DNA of 64,000 bases from Litchfieldia sinesaloumensis (GCF_900156865.1 NZ_LT732529.1:1143784-1207783), one strand, 5' to 3'; shown: positions 27,121 through 36,347, counted from the stretch's first letter. Numbers and translations: made by a program. Notes: generated by a model from the sequence alone, not told the origin.

Positions 27121-28999
27121 ATTTAGTGAACTTCCTTTTGTAGTGTGCGAGTGCTACTAGCGGGAAAATATACCGATAACTGTGGTAATGAATGTAGAAG
27201 TCTCCTGCCATCCCTTGCCCCTTTGGATAGTCTGTTGTCCAGTCATCTCGATCTATGTTAGAAACGAGAAACCTAATTCCATGCTCTATCGCGTTTGTGG
27301 GTATTTCACTAGCTGCGATAAGGGCATCTAGTGCCCATGCGGTATGTGTTATAGTACTTGTTTTTAATGGTACGTATTGATCCTCACTGTCACTTTTATT
27401 TGATTCTCCCCAACCTCCATCTGGATTTTGAATAGATTCGAGCCAGTTGACAGCATTTTTTATGGATGAATGTGTTGACAACACCCCAACTGCCTTTAAG
27501 CCTGTAACAGCTCCCCACGTTCCATAGATATAACAAATACCCCAACGTCCATACCATGAACCATCGTCTTTTTGATTTTTAATAAGCCATTTTATTGCTG
27601 CTTTAACAGAATCATGTTTATTTGGAAGTTTCGTATAGTGACCTAGATATTCAAGCGTTCGCCCTGTTACATCTGCTGAGGATGGATCAGTTAAAATAAA
27701 ATCTGCTTTTTCAATAGGTAAGTAGCTTAGTAGTTTACTATCCGTATTTTTTTCAAATGCTGGCCAACCGCCATCATCGTTTTGCATGGTAAGGAGCCAG
27801 TGTAATCCTCTATCCCAAGCTTGTCGATAGATGGGTTGTTGTTTCACCATTCGAGCAATCGCACGCAAGGAAGCAGTAGTGTCATCTACATCTGGATGTA
27901 TCGTATTCACATCTGCAAAGCCCCACCCACCCGGAAGCCCCGTTGGGTTTTGGACCGCCCAATCCCCGTATTTGATGTGCTGGCGTCTCAATAAATAGTG
28001 ATTTGCTTTTTTTATCATCGAGTCGGTTGTCGAAACTCCTGCTTCTTGTAATGCATAACTAAGTAAAGAAGTATTCCAAATAGCAGCAGTGGTGTACTGC
28101 ATATGTGGTTGTCCGTCTATTTCTGTTTTCATTGCTCTCAATCCGTTAATGGCATTAATAATAAATGGATCCCTCTTAGAATAGCCCAAAGAGAGCAAAG
28201 CAAATATCATTAAGAATGTCGAACTAAAATAACCTAGAAAGGTTCCGTCAGGTTCAATCCGACGTAACATATATTGTTTGGCTTGTTCGGTTGCTAATTG
28301 GTGGAGATACGTTGGTAGCCCAATTAGGTTATTAACGCTCTGTTTAATTTCTGAATAGAATGACCTCCATTCATTCGAATTTCGAAAGTCAAATAAATCT
28401 TCCGCCCTTTTGATATTTAGATTAGATAAATTAGGCCTATTTTTTGGTTTTAGACTAAATTTCTTATCAGCCAGAATCATAATTGGTACGAGATTTGCCC
28501 TTCCAAATTCTGAAAAACTATAAAAATGAATGGGGAATGAGGTAGGCAATAAAATTAATTCCAGTGGCAGCGGGAAAAAGGTCGGCCACTTCTGTTGTCC
28601 TGTTAAGGCAAGCATAAATTTTGTGAACATATGAGCTTTCTTAATTCCACCATTATTAACGACAAATGTTCTCGCCCGTTTCATCTTGTAATCTGTTTCT
28701 TTCATATATCCGGAATACAGCAGCGCATAGTAAGCCTCTAAAGTTGCTGTAACATTCCCTTCTCCTTCATCATAATAAAGCTTCCATGCCCCATTCTCTT
28801 CCTGCTTGCTTAATATTCTATCGGATAATTGTCGAATCAGTTTTTCATCATTTATTTCAAGGGTTCTTAATAAGATAATCATATAACAATCAGTGGAAAT
28901 CCCTGTTTCGAAGGGGTACTGCCATGATCCATTTGAAGATTGCCCTTTTCTAACGATATCAATGAGTTTGTGCATCCCGTCCTCAACCATATCTAACAT
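27119..28999 (-). CDS. sqhC: Squalene-hopene cyclase family, probable sporulenol synthase
   Basis: A 626-residue terpene cyclase. The protonating DxDD motif appears as PDVDDTTA, and several QW-type repeats are seen (QNDDGGWPAFE, QKDDGSWYGRWG, QNPDGGWGES). In B. subtilis the homologue SqhC cyclises tetraprenyl-curcumene to sporulenol, a spore lipid that protects against reactive oxygen; a hopene product cannot be excluded by sequence alone. GGAGGTGAC precedes the start. It is divergent from yppC across 76 bases. Confidence 0.9.
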   Translation of the reverse strand: MLDMVEDGMHKLIDIVRKGQSSNGSWQYPFETGISTDCYMIILLRTLEINDEKLIRQLSDRILSKQEENGAWKLYYDEGEGNVTATLEAYYALLYSGYMKETDYKMKRARTFVVNNGGIKKAHMFTKFMLALTGQQKWPTFFPLPLELILLPTSFPIHFYSFSEFGRANLVPIMILADKKFSLKPKNRPNLSNLNIKRAEDLFDFRNSNEWRSFYSEIKQSVNNLIGLPTYLHQLATEQAKQYMLRRIEPDGTFLGYFSSTFLMIFALLSLGYSKRDPFIINAINGLRAMKTEIDGQPHMQYTTAAIWNTSLLSYALQEAGVSTTDSMIKKANHYLLRRQHIKYGDWAVQNPTGLPGGWGFADVNTIHPDVDDTTASLRAIARMVKQQPIYRQAWDRGLHWLLTMQNDDGGWPAFEKNTDSKLLSYLPIEKADFILTDPSSADVTGRTLEYLGHYTKLPNKHDSVKAAIKWLIKNQKDDGSWYGRWGICYIYGTWGAVTGLKAVGVLSTHSSIKNAVNWLESIQNPDGGWGESNKSDSEDQYVPLKTSTITHTAWALDALIAASEIPTNAIEHGIRFLVSNIDRDDWTTDYPKGQGMAGDFYIHYHSYRYIFPLVALAHYKRKFTK

Positions 29000-29075
29000 A
29001 TGTCACCTCCAAGTAAGGCCTTCTTCTATACATATTCAAAATAAAGCATGAGCATTCATTGAGGAGGTCTTCTCG

Positions 29076-30218
29076 GTGTGCAAACTTTTAAAAAAGAAAA
29101 TCGTACCACTTCCTGAATCTCTTTTACAAATCAAAAGAGATCTTAAGAAAAGACAGAGAAGGCAGAAAGTAATGTCGCCCCTCTCTCCCGAAGAGAGGTT
29201 ACTCATTCAACACATTAATTGGATGACACAAAAGCTTAACAAAAACAATCTTACAAGGACAAAAGCTTATCTAGATTTCTACCAAGCTCACCCCGAAATT
29301 CATTGGGCATTACTCGGGCATATGGTATCGCGCAATGGTGGTTGGAATATGACAGATTTAAAAGGTGGGCAGCTTTCACGTTTATTAACAGAGCAAGAAG
29401 CTGAATTCTATTTTTCATTCTTAGAACGGGGGAATTGGCTGATTTTTCAAGATGCCTTTCCTCAATTTTTACTCTATGAAGCAAGTAAACAATATCGCAA
29501 GAATTTATTTTATCTACTTCCGTATTTTCATGTGTCCATCTTCATGGAGACCATCTGGAATTACTTTTGGGAAAAGCGGGATACATATATACTTACAGTT
29601 GGACAAATTATCAATGAACAGAAGTATCTTGAATTACGTATTCTTTCAAATCCGACCTATAAAAAGGAGGTTTTGAATACATTACAATTCAAGCTTCAGG
29701 ATTTATTTGACTTAAATCATATTCTATTTCCATTTGAAGATAAGGGAAAAGTTCATTTTATTGGTCAAACCCTCCATCACTTTAAACAAGTGCAGGAGAG
29801 GATATTGTTAGGTAAACGGTTGTATTTCATTTTATTCAGTGACATAACGAGGTTGAATTCAGTGGAAGCTTGGGCAATGAGGGTCCCGCATTCTGGATCT
29901 AGAAAGGATTACTGGCCGCATATATTTAATAATGTAGATGAAGGACTGCCAGGCACTTTACTAAAATCCCGTGTAAAATCATGTGAACTTACGAAAGGAT
30001 CACCTCGAATATATAGCCCCAGATTAGATATGGCCTGGAAAAACAGAAAACATAGGCCTCCTGAAACAGAGGATTGGTTCAAGGATTGGCAAGTAATTCG
30101 TTACCTTGTAGATGATATAGAAAATGTGGATGGTGAGATTCTTCATGAATATTGTAAAACTCTTGAAAAATTCGAGCTCGCAGCAATTGCAAAAAAAGCC
30201 ATTTCAATTCTGGACTAA
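29076..30218 (+). CDS. yppC: DUF2515 family protein (YppC-like)
   Basis: A 380-residue soluble protein matching the DUF2515 family, B. subtilis YppC, function unknown. The conserved central HPEIHWALLGHMVSRNGGWNMTDLKGG and the WAMRVPHSGSRKDYWPHIF segment are characteristic. GTG at 29076 is the start, 8 bases after GAGGAGG. Its last 74 bases overlap the next gene in another frame, so the two are translationally linked. It is divergent from sqhC. Confidence 0.85.
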   Translation: MCKLLKKKIVPLPESLLQIKRDLKKRQRRQKVMSPLSPEERLLIQHINWMTQKLNKNNLTRTKAYLDFYQAHPEIHWALLGHMVSRNGGWNMTDLKGGQLSRLLTEQEAEFYFSFLERGNWLIFQDAFPQFLLYEASKQYRKNLFYLLPYFHVSIFMETIWNYFWEKRDTYILTVGQIINEQKYLELRILSNPTYKKEVLNTLQFKLQDLFDLNHILFPFEDKGKVHFIGQTLHHFKQVQERILLGKRLYFILFSDITRLNSVEAWAMRVPHSGSRKDYWPHIFNNVDEGLPGTLLKSRVKSCELTKGSPRIYSPRLDMAWKNRKHRPPETEDWFKDWQVIRYLVDDIENVDGEILHEYCKTLEKFELAAIAKKAISILD

Positions 30219-30603
30219 TCCAGGTGTAATAGTTACGGTACTTGTAGCTACTCTTATTGGCACATATCTTGACTTATATTTTGTTGGAAAAGGCCTATAC
30301 TCGTTTCCAGCACGTCCGTTTTCTGATAGTTTTACCATTCATGTTGGGTTTACATTAATAGGTTTGCCACTTATGGTTATTGTATTTCTGTTGATCTGCC
30401 AAAAGTTAAACGTTATCGGGAAGTGTTTTGCTGTAATAGTACTTGCGGCGATTATGTCAGTATTCGAAAAACTATCAGAACTTTTTGGGTTGTTTGTTCA
30501 TGACCCATCATGGATGCATGTTTATTCATTTTTTGGCTATGCAATTTACTTATCTTTGATATTAATAGTTTATGAACTTACAAAAAAACCTGACTCTTGT
30601 TAA
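30145..30603 (+). CDS. Four-helix membrane protein, possibly CBO0543-like
   Basis: A 152-residue protein with about four membrane helices (NPGVIVTVLVATLIGTYLD, FTIHVGFTLIGLPLMVIVF, CFAVIVLAAIMSVFE, VYSFFGYAIYLSLILIVYE). It resembles the CBO0543 family common in Bacillus and Clostridium, function unknown; this match is from memory. The gene starts inside the end of yppC (about 74-base overlap), and its stop codon is part of the following terminator stem. Confidence 0.65.
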   Translation: MNIVKLLKNSSSQQLQKKPFQFWTNPGVIVTVLVATLIGTYLDLYFVGKGLYSFPARPFSDSFTIHVGFTLIGLPLMVIVFLLICQKLNVIGKCFAVIVLAAIMSVFEKLSELFGLFVHDPSWMHVYSFFGYAIYLSLILIVYELTKKPDSC

Positions 30604-30612
30604 GTCAGGTTT
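30583..30612. terminator. Bidirectional terminator
   Basis: AAACCTGACT and AGTCAGGTTT form the stem; an A-run on the left and T-run on the right serve both convergent genes. Confidence 0.85.
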
Positions 30613-30619
30613 CCTTTAT

Positions 30620-30775
30620 TTATGATCCTAATACAAGCTTGCTTCGTTTTTTACTTAGCGTTGCATTGACTCCTTGGCTTTGTAATTGCCTAAGAATTTG
30701 GTGAATTGTTTTTTTGGGACGTGCTTTTTGGGGACCTAACTCTTTTGGCTTTGCTTCGTAAATTGGTTGCTTCAT
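30620..30775 (-). CDS. 51-residue basic protein downstream of a Mn-riboswitch gene
   Basis: An ORF of 51 codons, MKQPIYEAKPKELGPQKARP..., strongly basic, ending KKRSKLVLGS. AAGGAG precedes the ATG and overlaps the end of the upstream yybP-like gene (15-base gap), so the two are cotranscribed under the manganese riboswitch. Not recognised as a named family. Small basic proteins of this type are common in Bacillus; a manganese-related role is inference. Confidence 0.65.
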   Translation of the reverse strand: MKQPIYEAKPKELGPQKARPKKTIHQILRQLQSQGVNATLSKKRSKLVLGS

Positions 30776-30790
30776 GATAAGAAAACTCCT

Positions 30791-31237
30791 TTAGGAATAA
30801 AGATTTCGTTGTTCTTTCTGTTTTTCCTCATTTAGAAATTCTATGAAAAAATGCAAAGCAAGTTTTGGTTGGCTTTTAAGACGTGTTATATAATCTTGCT
30901 GTCGCCCTTCCGTTACTACGTCACTCTTCGTAATTCGGTCGATGATATAAGTTGAAGAAATGCTCTCTATTTCCTTTTTCTTAAATCTAGCTTCTTTAGC
31001 TAAAGCAAAACCGATTGCACCAACAATTGAATAGATCACAAGTGAAGGAATCGACTCACTTGTAAATGGCATGAAAAATAGTAAAAAACCTAAGTTAAAA
31101 AGAGAAATCGTGATTAATGGAAAAGACCAAAATAGATACTTAGAGGTTTTCACCATAATCGGTCCTATTGTTTTATGTAGTTGTTCAAGTTCCTTTGTGA
31201 TAAATAATGGTAAATTCTTTGTTGTAAAAATATTCAT
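30791..31237 (-). CDS. YybP-like small membrane protein under Mn2+ riboswitch
   Basis: A 148-residue protein with two membrane helices (about residues 43-63 and 72-92) flanked by soluble ends (MNIFTTKNLPLFITKEL... and a charged C-terminus). In B. subtilis the gene behind one copy of this riboswitch, yybP, encodes an unknown protein of about this size; identity with it is likely but unproven. The start at 31237 has AGGAAGGGAG upstream. A role in manganese homeostasis follows from the riboswitch. Confidence 0.7.
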   Translation of the reverse strand: MNIFTTKNLPLFITKELEQLHKTIGPIMVKTSKYLFWSFPLITISLFNLGFLLFFMPFTSESIPSLVIYSIVGAIGFALAKEARFKKKEIESISSTYIIDRITKSDVVTEGRQQDYITRLKSQPKLALHFFIEFLNEEKQKEQRNLYS

Positions 31238-31272
31238 ATTGAACTCCCTTCCTAATTTAGTGGATGAGAAAA

Positions 31273-31298
31273 GGCCTATATCTTTTGTGATATAGGCC
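31273..31298 (-). terminator. Second hairpin in the yybP-like leader
   Basis: A perfect stem, GGCCTATATC with GATATAGGCC and a 6-base loop, lies between the riboswitch terminator and the gene. On the minus strand it is followed by TTTTC, so it may be an additional weak terminator. Confidence 0.55.
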
Positions 31299-31299
31299 G

Positions 31300-31341
31300 A
31301 AAAAAACAAAAGAGACCTATACCGTTTGCTGGTAAGGTCTT
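31300..31341 (-). terminator. Riboswitch expression-platform terminator
   Basis: On the minus strand AGACCTTACC and GGTATAGGTCT form the stem, then CTTTTGTTTTTTT. The left arm is also the 3' part of the Mn aptamer, so ligand binding should prevent termination. Confidence 0.8.
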
Positions 31342-31426
31342 GCTAACAACGTAATAGTTGCCAACAAAGCCGAGAGAATCCTTCTCTGTATTGACGACTT
31401 TGCTGTAAAAGCTACTCCCCTTAAGG
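31330..31426 (-). ncRNA. yybP-ykoY manganese riboswitch
   Basis: On the minus strand the aptamer has AAGGGGAGTAGC at its 5' end, AAAGTCGTCAAT, a variable hairpin, then CGGCTTTGTTGGC and TAGCAAGACCTT. These are the conserved blocks of the Mn2+-sensing yybP-ykoY class. It is followed by a terminator that shares sequence with the aptamer, giving an ON switch with manganese. Confidence 0.9.
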
Positions 31427-31489
31427 AAAAAACATCGTAAATAAAATTGTATGTATATTATATCACAAAGAAAAGTTACTCACAAGCGG

Positions 31490-32071
31490 TTAATGCAGTT
31501 GACTAGGATTATTCTGTTCATTTTTATTTTTTATTTCAGTAAATATGTTATGTTGATCTTTAGTAGTATTCTGTTCAGAGCCCTCTTGAATAAGCCCCAT
31601 CAGCCTTTTGAATTCACCCACTGTCAGTGGTTTTGCATCATCTTTTAACTCATAGCCAATTTGTCCATTGGGCTCTAATGTCACATATTTTACATTATTT
31701 ATGTTTGTAATTCCGTTTTGACGAAGTCGCATTTCTAATTGATCGACAGTAAATCTAAGTTTTTTCATATTCTTTAAATTAAGGTCACCGTTATCAATAA
31801 TAATTTTTGATTTGCCGGTAATGAATTTTTCAATAAAATTAAACTTTACCTGCAGGTACTCCATTAAAATGAGTGCTCCAACGAAAATAGCTGCGACTGC
31901 TATTGTCCTCCATACCCCATCGGTTATAATCGGCTGGATTATGACAGATCCAATTGAAATCATGACAACAGTCTGTGCTAATGTCATTTGAGAGATTGAC
32001 TTTCTACCGGCAACTCTTAATAATAAAATGCCAGCTAATACCATTAATATGGAGTTCCAAACAAATTCCAT
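31490..32071 (-). CDS. DUF421 membrane protein (YetF/YrbG type)
   Basis: A 193-residue protein with three N-terminal membrane helices (WNSILMVLAGILLLRVAG, VVMISIGSVIIQP, IAVAAIFVGALILMEYL) and a cytoplasmic domain with SKIIIDNGDLNLKNMKKLRFTVDQLEMRLRQNGI, the YetF/DUF421 signature. Some members stabilise spores or coat properties; function here is unknown. The start at 32071 follows AAAGG; an ATG at 32080 is too close to it. Confidence 0.88.
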   Translation of the reverse strand: MEFVWNSILMVLAGILLLRVAGRKSISQMTLAQTVVMISIGSVIIQPIITDGVWRTIAVAAIFVGALILMEYLQVKFNFIEKFITGKSKIIIDNGDLNLKNMKKLRFTVDQLEMRLRQNGITNINNVKYVTLEPNGQIGYELKDDAKPLTVGEFKRLMGLIQEGSEQNTTKDQHNIFTEIKNKNEQNNPSQLH

Positions 32072-32191
32072 AAAAAACATCCTTTCTATTGCTAATTGGG
32101 TTAGATATAAAAAGCAAGTGGTCCTTCTTATATATCTTTGCCCATACATTGAAAGGATGATTACAATATTAGCTGAAAAGGCGATAGTCGA

Positions 32192-32671
32192 TTAATCTTT
32201 AACGATGTCAAAAATCTTGCCATCAGTCGCATTTTGTAGATCATCTACCTTTAGTTCTACCTGCATACCAATCTTTCCAGCACTTACAATGATCGTTTCA
32301 AAATTAGTGGCTTGTTTCTCGATAAATGTTGGATATGCTTTTTTCATACCTATTGGAGAGCATCCGCCTCTTATGTAACCAGTGTGTTTTTGAATATCTT
32401 TTACAGGAATCATTTCGACTTTCTTAACTTCAGCAACTTTTGCGGCCTTTTTAAGATCAAGCTCTTCTTCCACTGGTATGACAAACACAAAGATATTCTT
32501 ATTGTTACCTTGGGCCACGAGTGTTTTGTAGACTTTCTTTGGATCTTTTCCGACCTTGTTTGCAACAGACACCCCGTCAATTTGCCCGTCATTGCTTTCG
32601 TACGTGTAGGTCTCATATGATATTTTTTTAGAATCTAAAATCCTTAGTGCATTTGTCTTGCCATTAGCCAT
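32192..32671 (-). CDS. ybaK: Cys-tRNA(Pro)/Cys-tRNA(Cys) deacylase YbaK
   Basis: A 159-residue YbaK/EbsC-family editing enzyme that removes cysteine wrongly attached to tRNA-Pro. KTNALRILDSKKISYETYTYE, the catalytic-region lysine in KVYKTLVAQG and GYIRGGCSPIGMKKAYPTFIE are typical. GGAGG precedes the start. It sits alone between DUF421 and the DinB-type gene, all on the minus strand. Confidence 0.92.
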   Translation of the reverse strand: MANGKTNALRILDSKKISYETYTYESNDGQIDGVSVANKVGKDPKKVYKTLVAQGNNKNIFVFVIPVEEELDLKKAAKVAEVKKVEMIPVKDIQKHTGYIRGGCSPIGMKKAYPTFIEKQATNFETIIVSAGKIGMQVELKVDDLQNATDGKIFDIVKD

Positions 32672-32716
32672 CGGAATCCTCCCTATTTACCTGAGATGCT
32701 TTTTACCAATTTCGCT

Positions 32717-33226
32717 TTATTTTTTTTCTAGAGAAGTGATATGTGCTAAATGGTGATTGCCATGCCATGCACAAAACCCTAGAAATACACCTAATTTCAT
32801 TTCTCCACCCTCTGGATGTACAAAGGTTAATTCAAAATCCTGCAATGAAAAGTTTTGTAAGAGTGTAACCCATCGTTTGTGAACGCCATCAATTATGGCT
32901 AGTGAGGCATCTACAGGTAGTGTCGAATCTGTTAGTTCAGCCCACTTCGATTCATCATATGGTTTAATTAATGGATTGTCTTCTGTTAATGCTAATTTAA
33001 AACGAATATATGAATTCATCGAGGCGTCTGCAATATGGTGAACAACTTGTCGAAGTGTCCATCCACCATTACGGTAAGGCGTGTCCAGTTGCTCATTTGT
33101 TAAACCTACGACAACATCTCTTACTAAAGATGGTAAAGCCTCAATCTCTTTTCTCCATTTAGTCACTACTTCCTCTGTCACTTCTCCCTCAAAATGAAAT
33201 TCTCCAATCGGATAACGTTCATCCAT
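32717..33226 (-). CDS. yfiT: DinB-fold protein of the YfiT type
   Basis: A 169-residue DinB/YfiT four-helix protein. Three histidines for metal binding are visible: VVHHIADA and HGNHHLAH. B. subtilis YfiT relatives include bacillithiol S-transferases (BstA), so a role in detoxification with bacillithiol is possible but not shown by sequence. The start follows GGAGGAGAA. Confidence 0.82.
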   Translation of the reverse strand: MDERYPIGEFHFEGEVTEEVVTKWRKEIEALPSLVRDVVVGLTNEQLDTPYRNGGWTLRQVVHHIADASMNSYIRFKLALTEDNPLIKPYDESKWAELTDSTLPVDASLAIIDGVHKRWVTLLQNFSLQDFELTFVHPEGGEMKLGVFLGFCAWHGNHHLAHITSLEKK

Positions 33227-33354
33227 CCTATTCTCCTCCTAAAATAAATCAGTGTTACTTTCATTTTAACAAAAGTTAGAAGAATTTTCTGTATACATAT
33301 TCCAGTTATATTTGATAGACATTAACGATATAAACGACAATTGGAGGTTTTAGG

Positions 33355-34602
33355 GTGTATCGATCAATCATAATAACGCTTATTTTATGCCTGCTATGTC
33401 CACCACTTACCTATTTTGCAGAAAAACAAGAAACTGTTAAAGCAAGCTTCTTACGGGCAGGAGACCTTTGGTTACTTCAAGGTGATAAAGAAATCCAAAT
33501 TACAAACTCAAAAAATGTATACGAAAAGCCTTTATGGTCCCATGATGGGAAATGGCTTGTATACCAGCTCTCAACTCCATCAGAGTTTACTCAGAATGAA
33601 AACCAATCAGAGGTCTGGGTTTATCATATTGAAACTCAAGAGAAGAAAAAGCTCTTCTATGATGGACATGCACCAACCTGGTCACCTACAAAAAATGTCG
33701 TCTCTTTTAACTCGAATGGCATCCTCAATATTTCTGATTTTACCAAGTTCTATAATATCGCTACTGGAGTCGATGGCTATACCTGGCTTCCTGATGGAAG
33801 TGGATTTCTCCTCTCCACTCCTGGAGTTTTGCGGCCGGATGGTTGGTCAAGTGCTACCATTTATACGAAAAAAGTGAATGAAAACTACAGTGATATCGTC
33901 TTGTTTGGTGGTGTTGAAGAGTTCTTCCAGCTTCCCCGTGAAATCGGCACAACAAAGGACAATCAATTAATAGCCGTTTATGCGGATGAATTTGAATATT
34001 CACCTAGTGAAAAGTGGATCTCATTCATTGTTTCTCCAACCGCTTCCTGGTCGATGGATAGTAATATGCTTTGTGTAATTGATCGCGATGGAAAAAACTT
34101 TGAGGTTTTGGATGAGGTTATTTTTGGTGTTGGAAAACCAAAATGGGCACCAAGTACAGATACACTTGCGTTTATTGCAGGTGGTGGGAGAATTGTTTTC
34201 GGCTTTAAAAACAAAGATATAAAGGTACGTGAAATGCCAGCTTCAGGCAGCTATACCCCAGCAAACTATGCAGATTTAGATTTCGATTGGTTGTCAAACG
34301 AGGAGATTGTTGCTTCACGAGTTCATGAGCAAGAATGGAATAATGATTTTGCTCAGCATCCACGCCCGTTTTTGGTTTTAATAAATCTAAAAGACAATAA
34401 ACAAACAAAAATAACAAGTCCGCCAGAAGGCTCTGGGGATTATAGTCCGCAATTTGTTCCTACCATCAATAAATTAGTATGGATTAGGGGGAAATCATTA
34501 CTTGAGCGTACAGGTTCCCTTTGGAAGTCAAATTTGGATGGGTCTAAAGCTGAGAAATGGATTGAAAATGTCGATGAAATTGTTTTTTACAATGAAAAAT
34601 AG
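33355..34602 (+). CDS. Secreted or membrane-anchored TolB-like beta-propeller protein
   Basis: A 415-residue protein with an N-terminal hydrophobic segment (residues 4-21, no lipobox) and repeats of TolB/WD40-like blades: PLWSHDGKWLVYQLS, PTWSPTKNVVSFNS, YTWLPDGSGFLLS, FEYSPSEKWISFIVS, PKWAPSTDTLAFIAG. It is probably an extracellular propeller with a binding role; ligand unknown. GTG at 33355 has GGAGG 7 bases upstream. Confidence 0.78.
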   Translation: MYRSIIITLILCLLCPPLTYFAEKQETVKASFLRAGDLWLLQGDKEIQITNSKNVYEKPLWSHDGKWLVYQLSTPSEFTQNENQSEVWVYHIETQEKKKLFYDGHAPTWSPTKNVVSFNSNGILNISDFTKFYNIATGVDGYTWLPDGSGFLLSTPGVLRPDGWSSATIYTKKVNENYSDIVLFGGVEEFFQLPREIGTTKDNQLIAVYADEFEYSPSEKWISFIVSPTASWSMDSNMLCVIDRDGKNFEVLDEVIFGVGKPKWAPSTDTLAFIAGGGRIVFGFKNKDIKVREMPASGSYTPANYADLDFDWLSNEEIVASRVHEQEWNNDFAQHPRPFLVLINLKDNKQTKITSPPEGSGDYSPQFVPTINKLVWIRGKSLLERTGSLWKSNLDGSKAEKWIENVDEIVFYNEK

Positions 34603-34626
34603 GCGAATAATAATCGGTATTCGCCT
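34596..34626 (-). terminator. Terminator of yjbQ
   Basis: AGGCGAATA and TATTCGCCT form the stem; on the minus strand it is followed by ATTTTTCATT. It also closes the convergent propeller gene. Confidence 0.65.
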
Positions 34627-35022
34627 CTAGATTATTTTTACATAAAAACTGCGTGTTCGAGGACCATCAAATTCACAGAAATAGATTCCCTGCCACGTAC
34701 CTAATAATAACCTGCCATCTGTGATGATAATATGTTGTGAAGAACCCACCGTACTAGCTTTCATATGTGCAGCCGTATTACCCTCTATATGAAGGTCTAG
34801 TTCGTGATGCCATGGATATACCTCATCAAATCGACGTAGCATATCACGTTTTACATCAGGATCTGCATTTTCGTTAATGGTAATCCCTGCTGTTGTATGG
34901 GGGCAGTACACAATTACGGCTCCGCCACTTGTTCCACTTTCATCAATAACTCGCTGTACTTTATCGGTTACATCAATCATTTGATCACGATTACTTGTGT
35001 GTATCGTAAATTGTTTCAACAT
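34627..35022 (-). CDS. yugU: YjbQ/UPF0047 family protein
   Basis: A 131-residue member of UPF0047 (E. coli YjbQ, B. subtilis YugU). The conserved [61 protein letters not shown] segments form a metal-coordinating pocket. Members have shown weak thiamine-phosphate synthase activity; the real role is unknown. It lies 23 bases after the zinc-ribbon gene, probably in one transcript. Confidence 0.88.
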   Translation of the reverse strand: MLKQFTIHTSNRDQMIDVTDKVQRVIDESGTSGGAVIVYCPHTTAGITINENADPDVKRDMLRRFDEVYPWHHELDLHIEGNTAAHMKASTVGSSQHIIITDGRLLLGTWQGIYFCEFDGPRTRSFYVKII

Positions 35023-35045
35023 GAAAGCTCTTCTCCTTTTTGCAA

Positions 35046-35249
35046 TTATCCAAAGAATAGGTCAAGAATGTTTGATGCAGTTGAAGAATTTTTATTATAA
35101 AATTCAGAGTACCCACAGTTCTTACAGAATACAACGGTAAAACGATTATTTTGAATATCCAACATTTTCGTTAGCCCAGATCCTGTCATCGAAACATCCT
35201 TAGTCCCAGCATTTGTACTTCCGCACTTCACACAGCCCTTATCTTTCAT
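35046..35249 (-). CDS. Small zinc-ribbon protein
   Basis: A 67-residue protein with two knuckles, [10 protein letters not shown] and [10 protein letters not shown], forming a zinc ribbon typical of small Bacillus nucleic-acid-binding-like proteins. The C-terminal tail [13 protein letters not shown] is hydrophobic. A GGAGGGAATG site precedes the start. Function unknown. Confidence 0.82.
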   Translation of the reverse strand: MKDKGCVKCGSTNAGTKDVSMTGSGLTKMLDIQNNRFTVVFCKNCGYSEFYNKNSSTASNILDLFFG

Positions 35250-35309
35250 TTACATTCCCTCCAATTTTGTAAGTAATATTATTGTTTACGGATTTATAAG
35301 AAAATAGTT

Positions 35310-36206
35310 TCAAAAGTTTTTATTTGTAATTTGGGAAAGTGCCTGATCAATCGTAGGATACGTAAAAACAAAGCCCTCATTTACAAGGCGTTCTGGTAGT
35401 ACCCATCTACTTTTCAAGATTAATTCCGTTTCTGTCCTTATAAAAATAGCACCAAGTTTAAGTAACCATGATGGTGCAGGTAAATCTAATTTACGATTAT
35501 ACGCTTTTCGAAGACTAGCCATTAGTTCGCGATTCGTTAGTGGATTTGGTGTGGAACAGTTAAAAATCCCTGATAAATGCGGATGTTTATGAATGTACAT
35601 CACAATATCGAACAAATCCTCGATATGGATCCAGCTAAACATCTGAGTTCCTGGTCCTTGAATTCCACCAAGTCCAAAACGGACAAGGTTTTGGTATGGA
35701 ATCATCACACCACCATCAGCTCCGAGTACAATTGAAATCCGCAGTGCTACTTGTCTCACTTCTGGAAATTGAAATGAGAAAAAGGTTTCCTCCCACTTCT
35801 TCGCGACATCTACGGAAAAGCCGGTACCGATCTCCCCTGTTTCCTCGGTCATCGGTCTATCTTCGGCATGTCGATAGATGGTAGCAGTACTTGAGTTAAT
35901 CCACAACTTGGGTGGGTGCTGACATTCTTTGATTGCATCACCAAGTAGAGTAGTGGTCTCTATTCGAGAGTGTAAAATTTCATGCTTGTTCTTTTCATTA
36001 TATCTACAATTCACAGATTTTCCCGCAAGATTTATAAGCATCTCTGTACCTTCAAGTGCTTGAATAATACCCTCTGTATCTTCCCAAGTGATACTAGGTG
36101 CATTTCTCGAAATAACGATAACTTCATAACCTAATTCAGAAAACCGTTTCTTAAAATATGTACCAACAAAACCTGTCCCTCCCGCAAGGACGATCTTCTT
36201 TTTCAT
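35310..36206 (-). CDS. TIGR01777-family NAD(P)-dependent epimerase
   Basis: A 298-residue short-chain epimerase-like protein (B. subtilis YfhF type). The Rossmann motif GGTGFVGTYFKKRF is N-terminal, followed by INLAGKSVNCRYNEKNK and SSTATIYRHAEDRPMTEETGEIG. The C-terminal DUF1731-like region (ELILKSRWVLPERLVNEGFVFTYP) is typical of TIGR01777, which is linked to cell division in some bacteria; function here is unknown. Confidence 0.88.
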   Translation of the reverse strand: MKKKIVLAGGTGFVGTYFKKRFSELGYEVIVISRNAPSITWEDTEGIIQALEGTEMLINLAGKSVNCRYNEKNKHEILHSRIETTTLLGDAIKECQHPPKLWINSSTATIYRHAEDRPMTEETGEIGTGFSVDVAKKWEETFFSFQFPEVRQVALRISIVLGADGGVMIPYQNLVRFGLGGIQGPGTQMFSWIHIEDLFDIVMYIHKHPHLSGIFNCSTPNPLTNRELMASLRKAYNRKLDLPAPSWLLKLGAIFIRTETELILKSRWVLPERLVNEGFVFTYPTIDQALSQITNKNF

Positions 36207-36303
36207 CGTTCCATCCCCTTCGATAATTCTATTATCAGTTTACCATTTTGTGGATGGATTTGTGATGTTTCTTTGGGGTTAATGTATAATATAATGCCAA
36301 TTA

Positions 36304-36335
36304 ACCAAAACAGGCACCCACTACTGGGTGCCTGT
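36304..36335 (-). terminator. Terminator of ribU
   Basis: ACAGGCACCCA and TGGGTGCCTGT form an 11-base-pair hairpin; on the minus strand it is followed by TTTTGGTT. Confidence 0.85.
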
Positions 36336-36347
36336 CATTATAGATAT

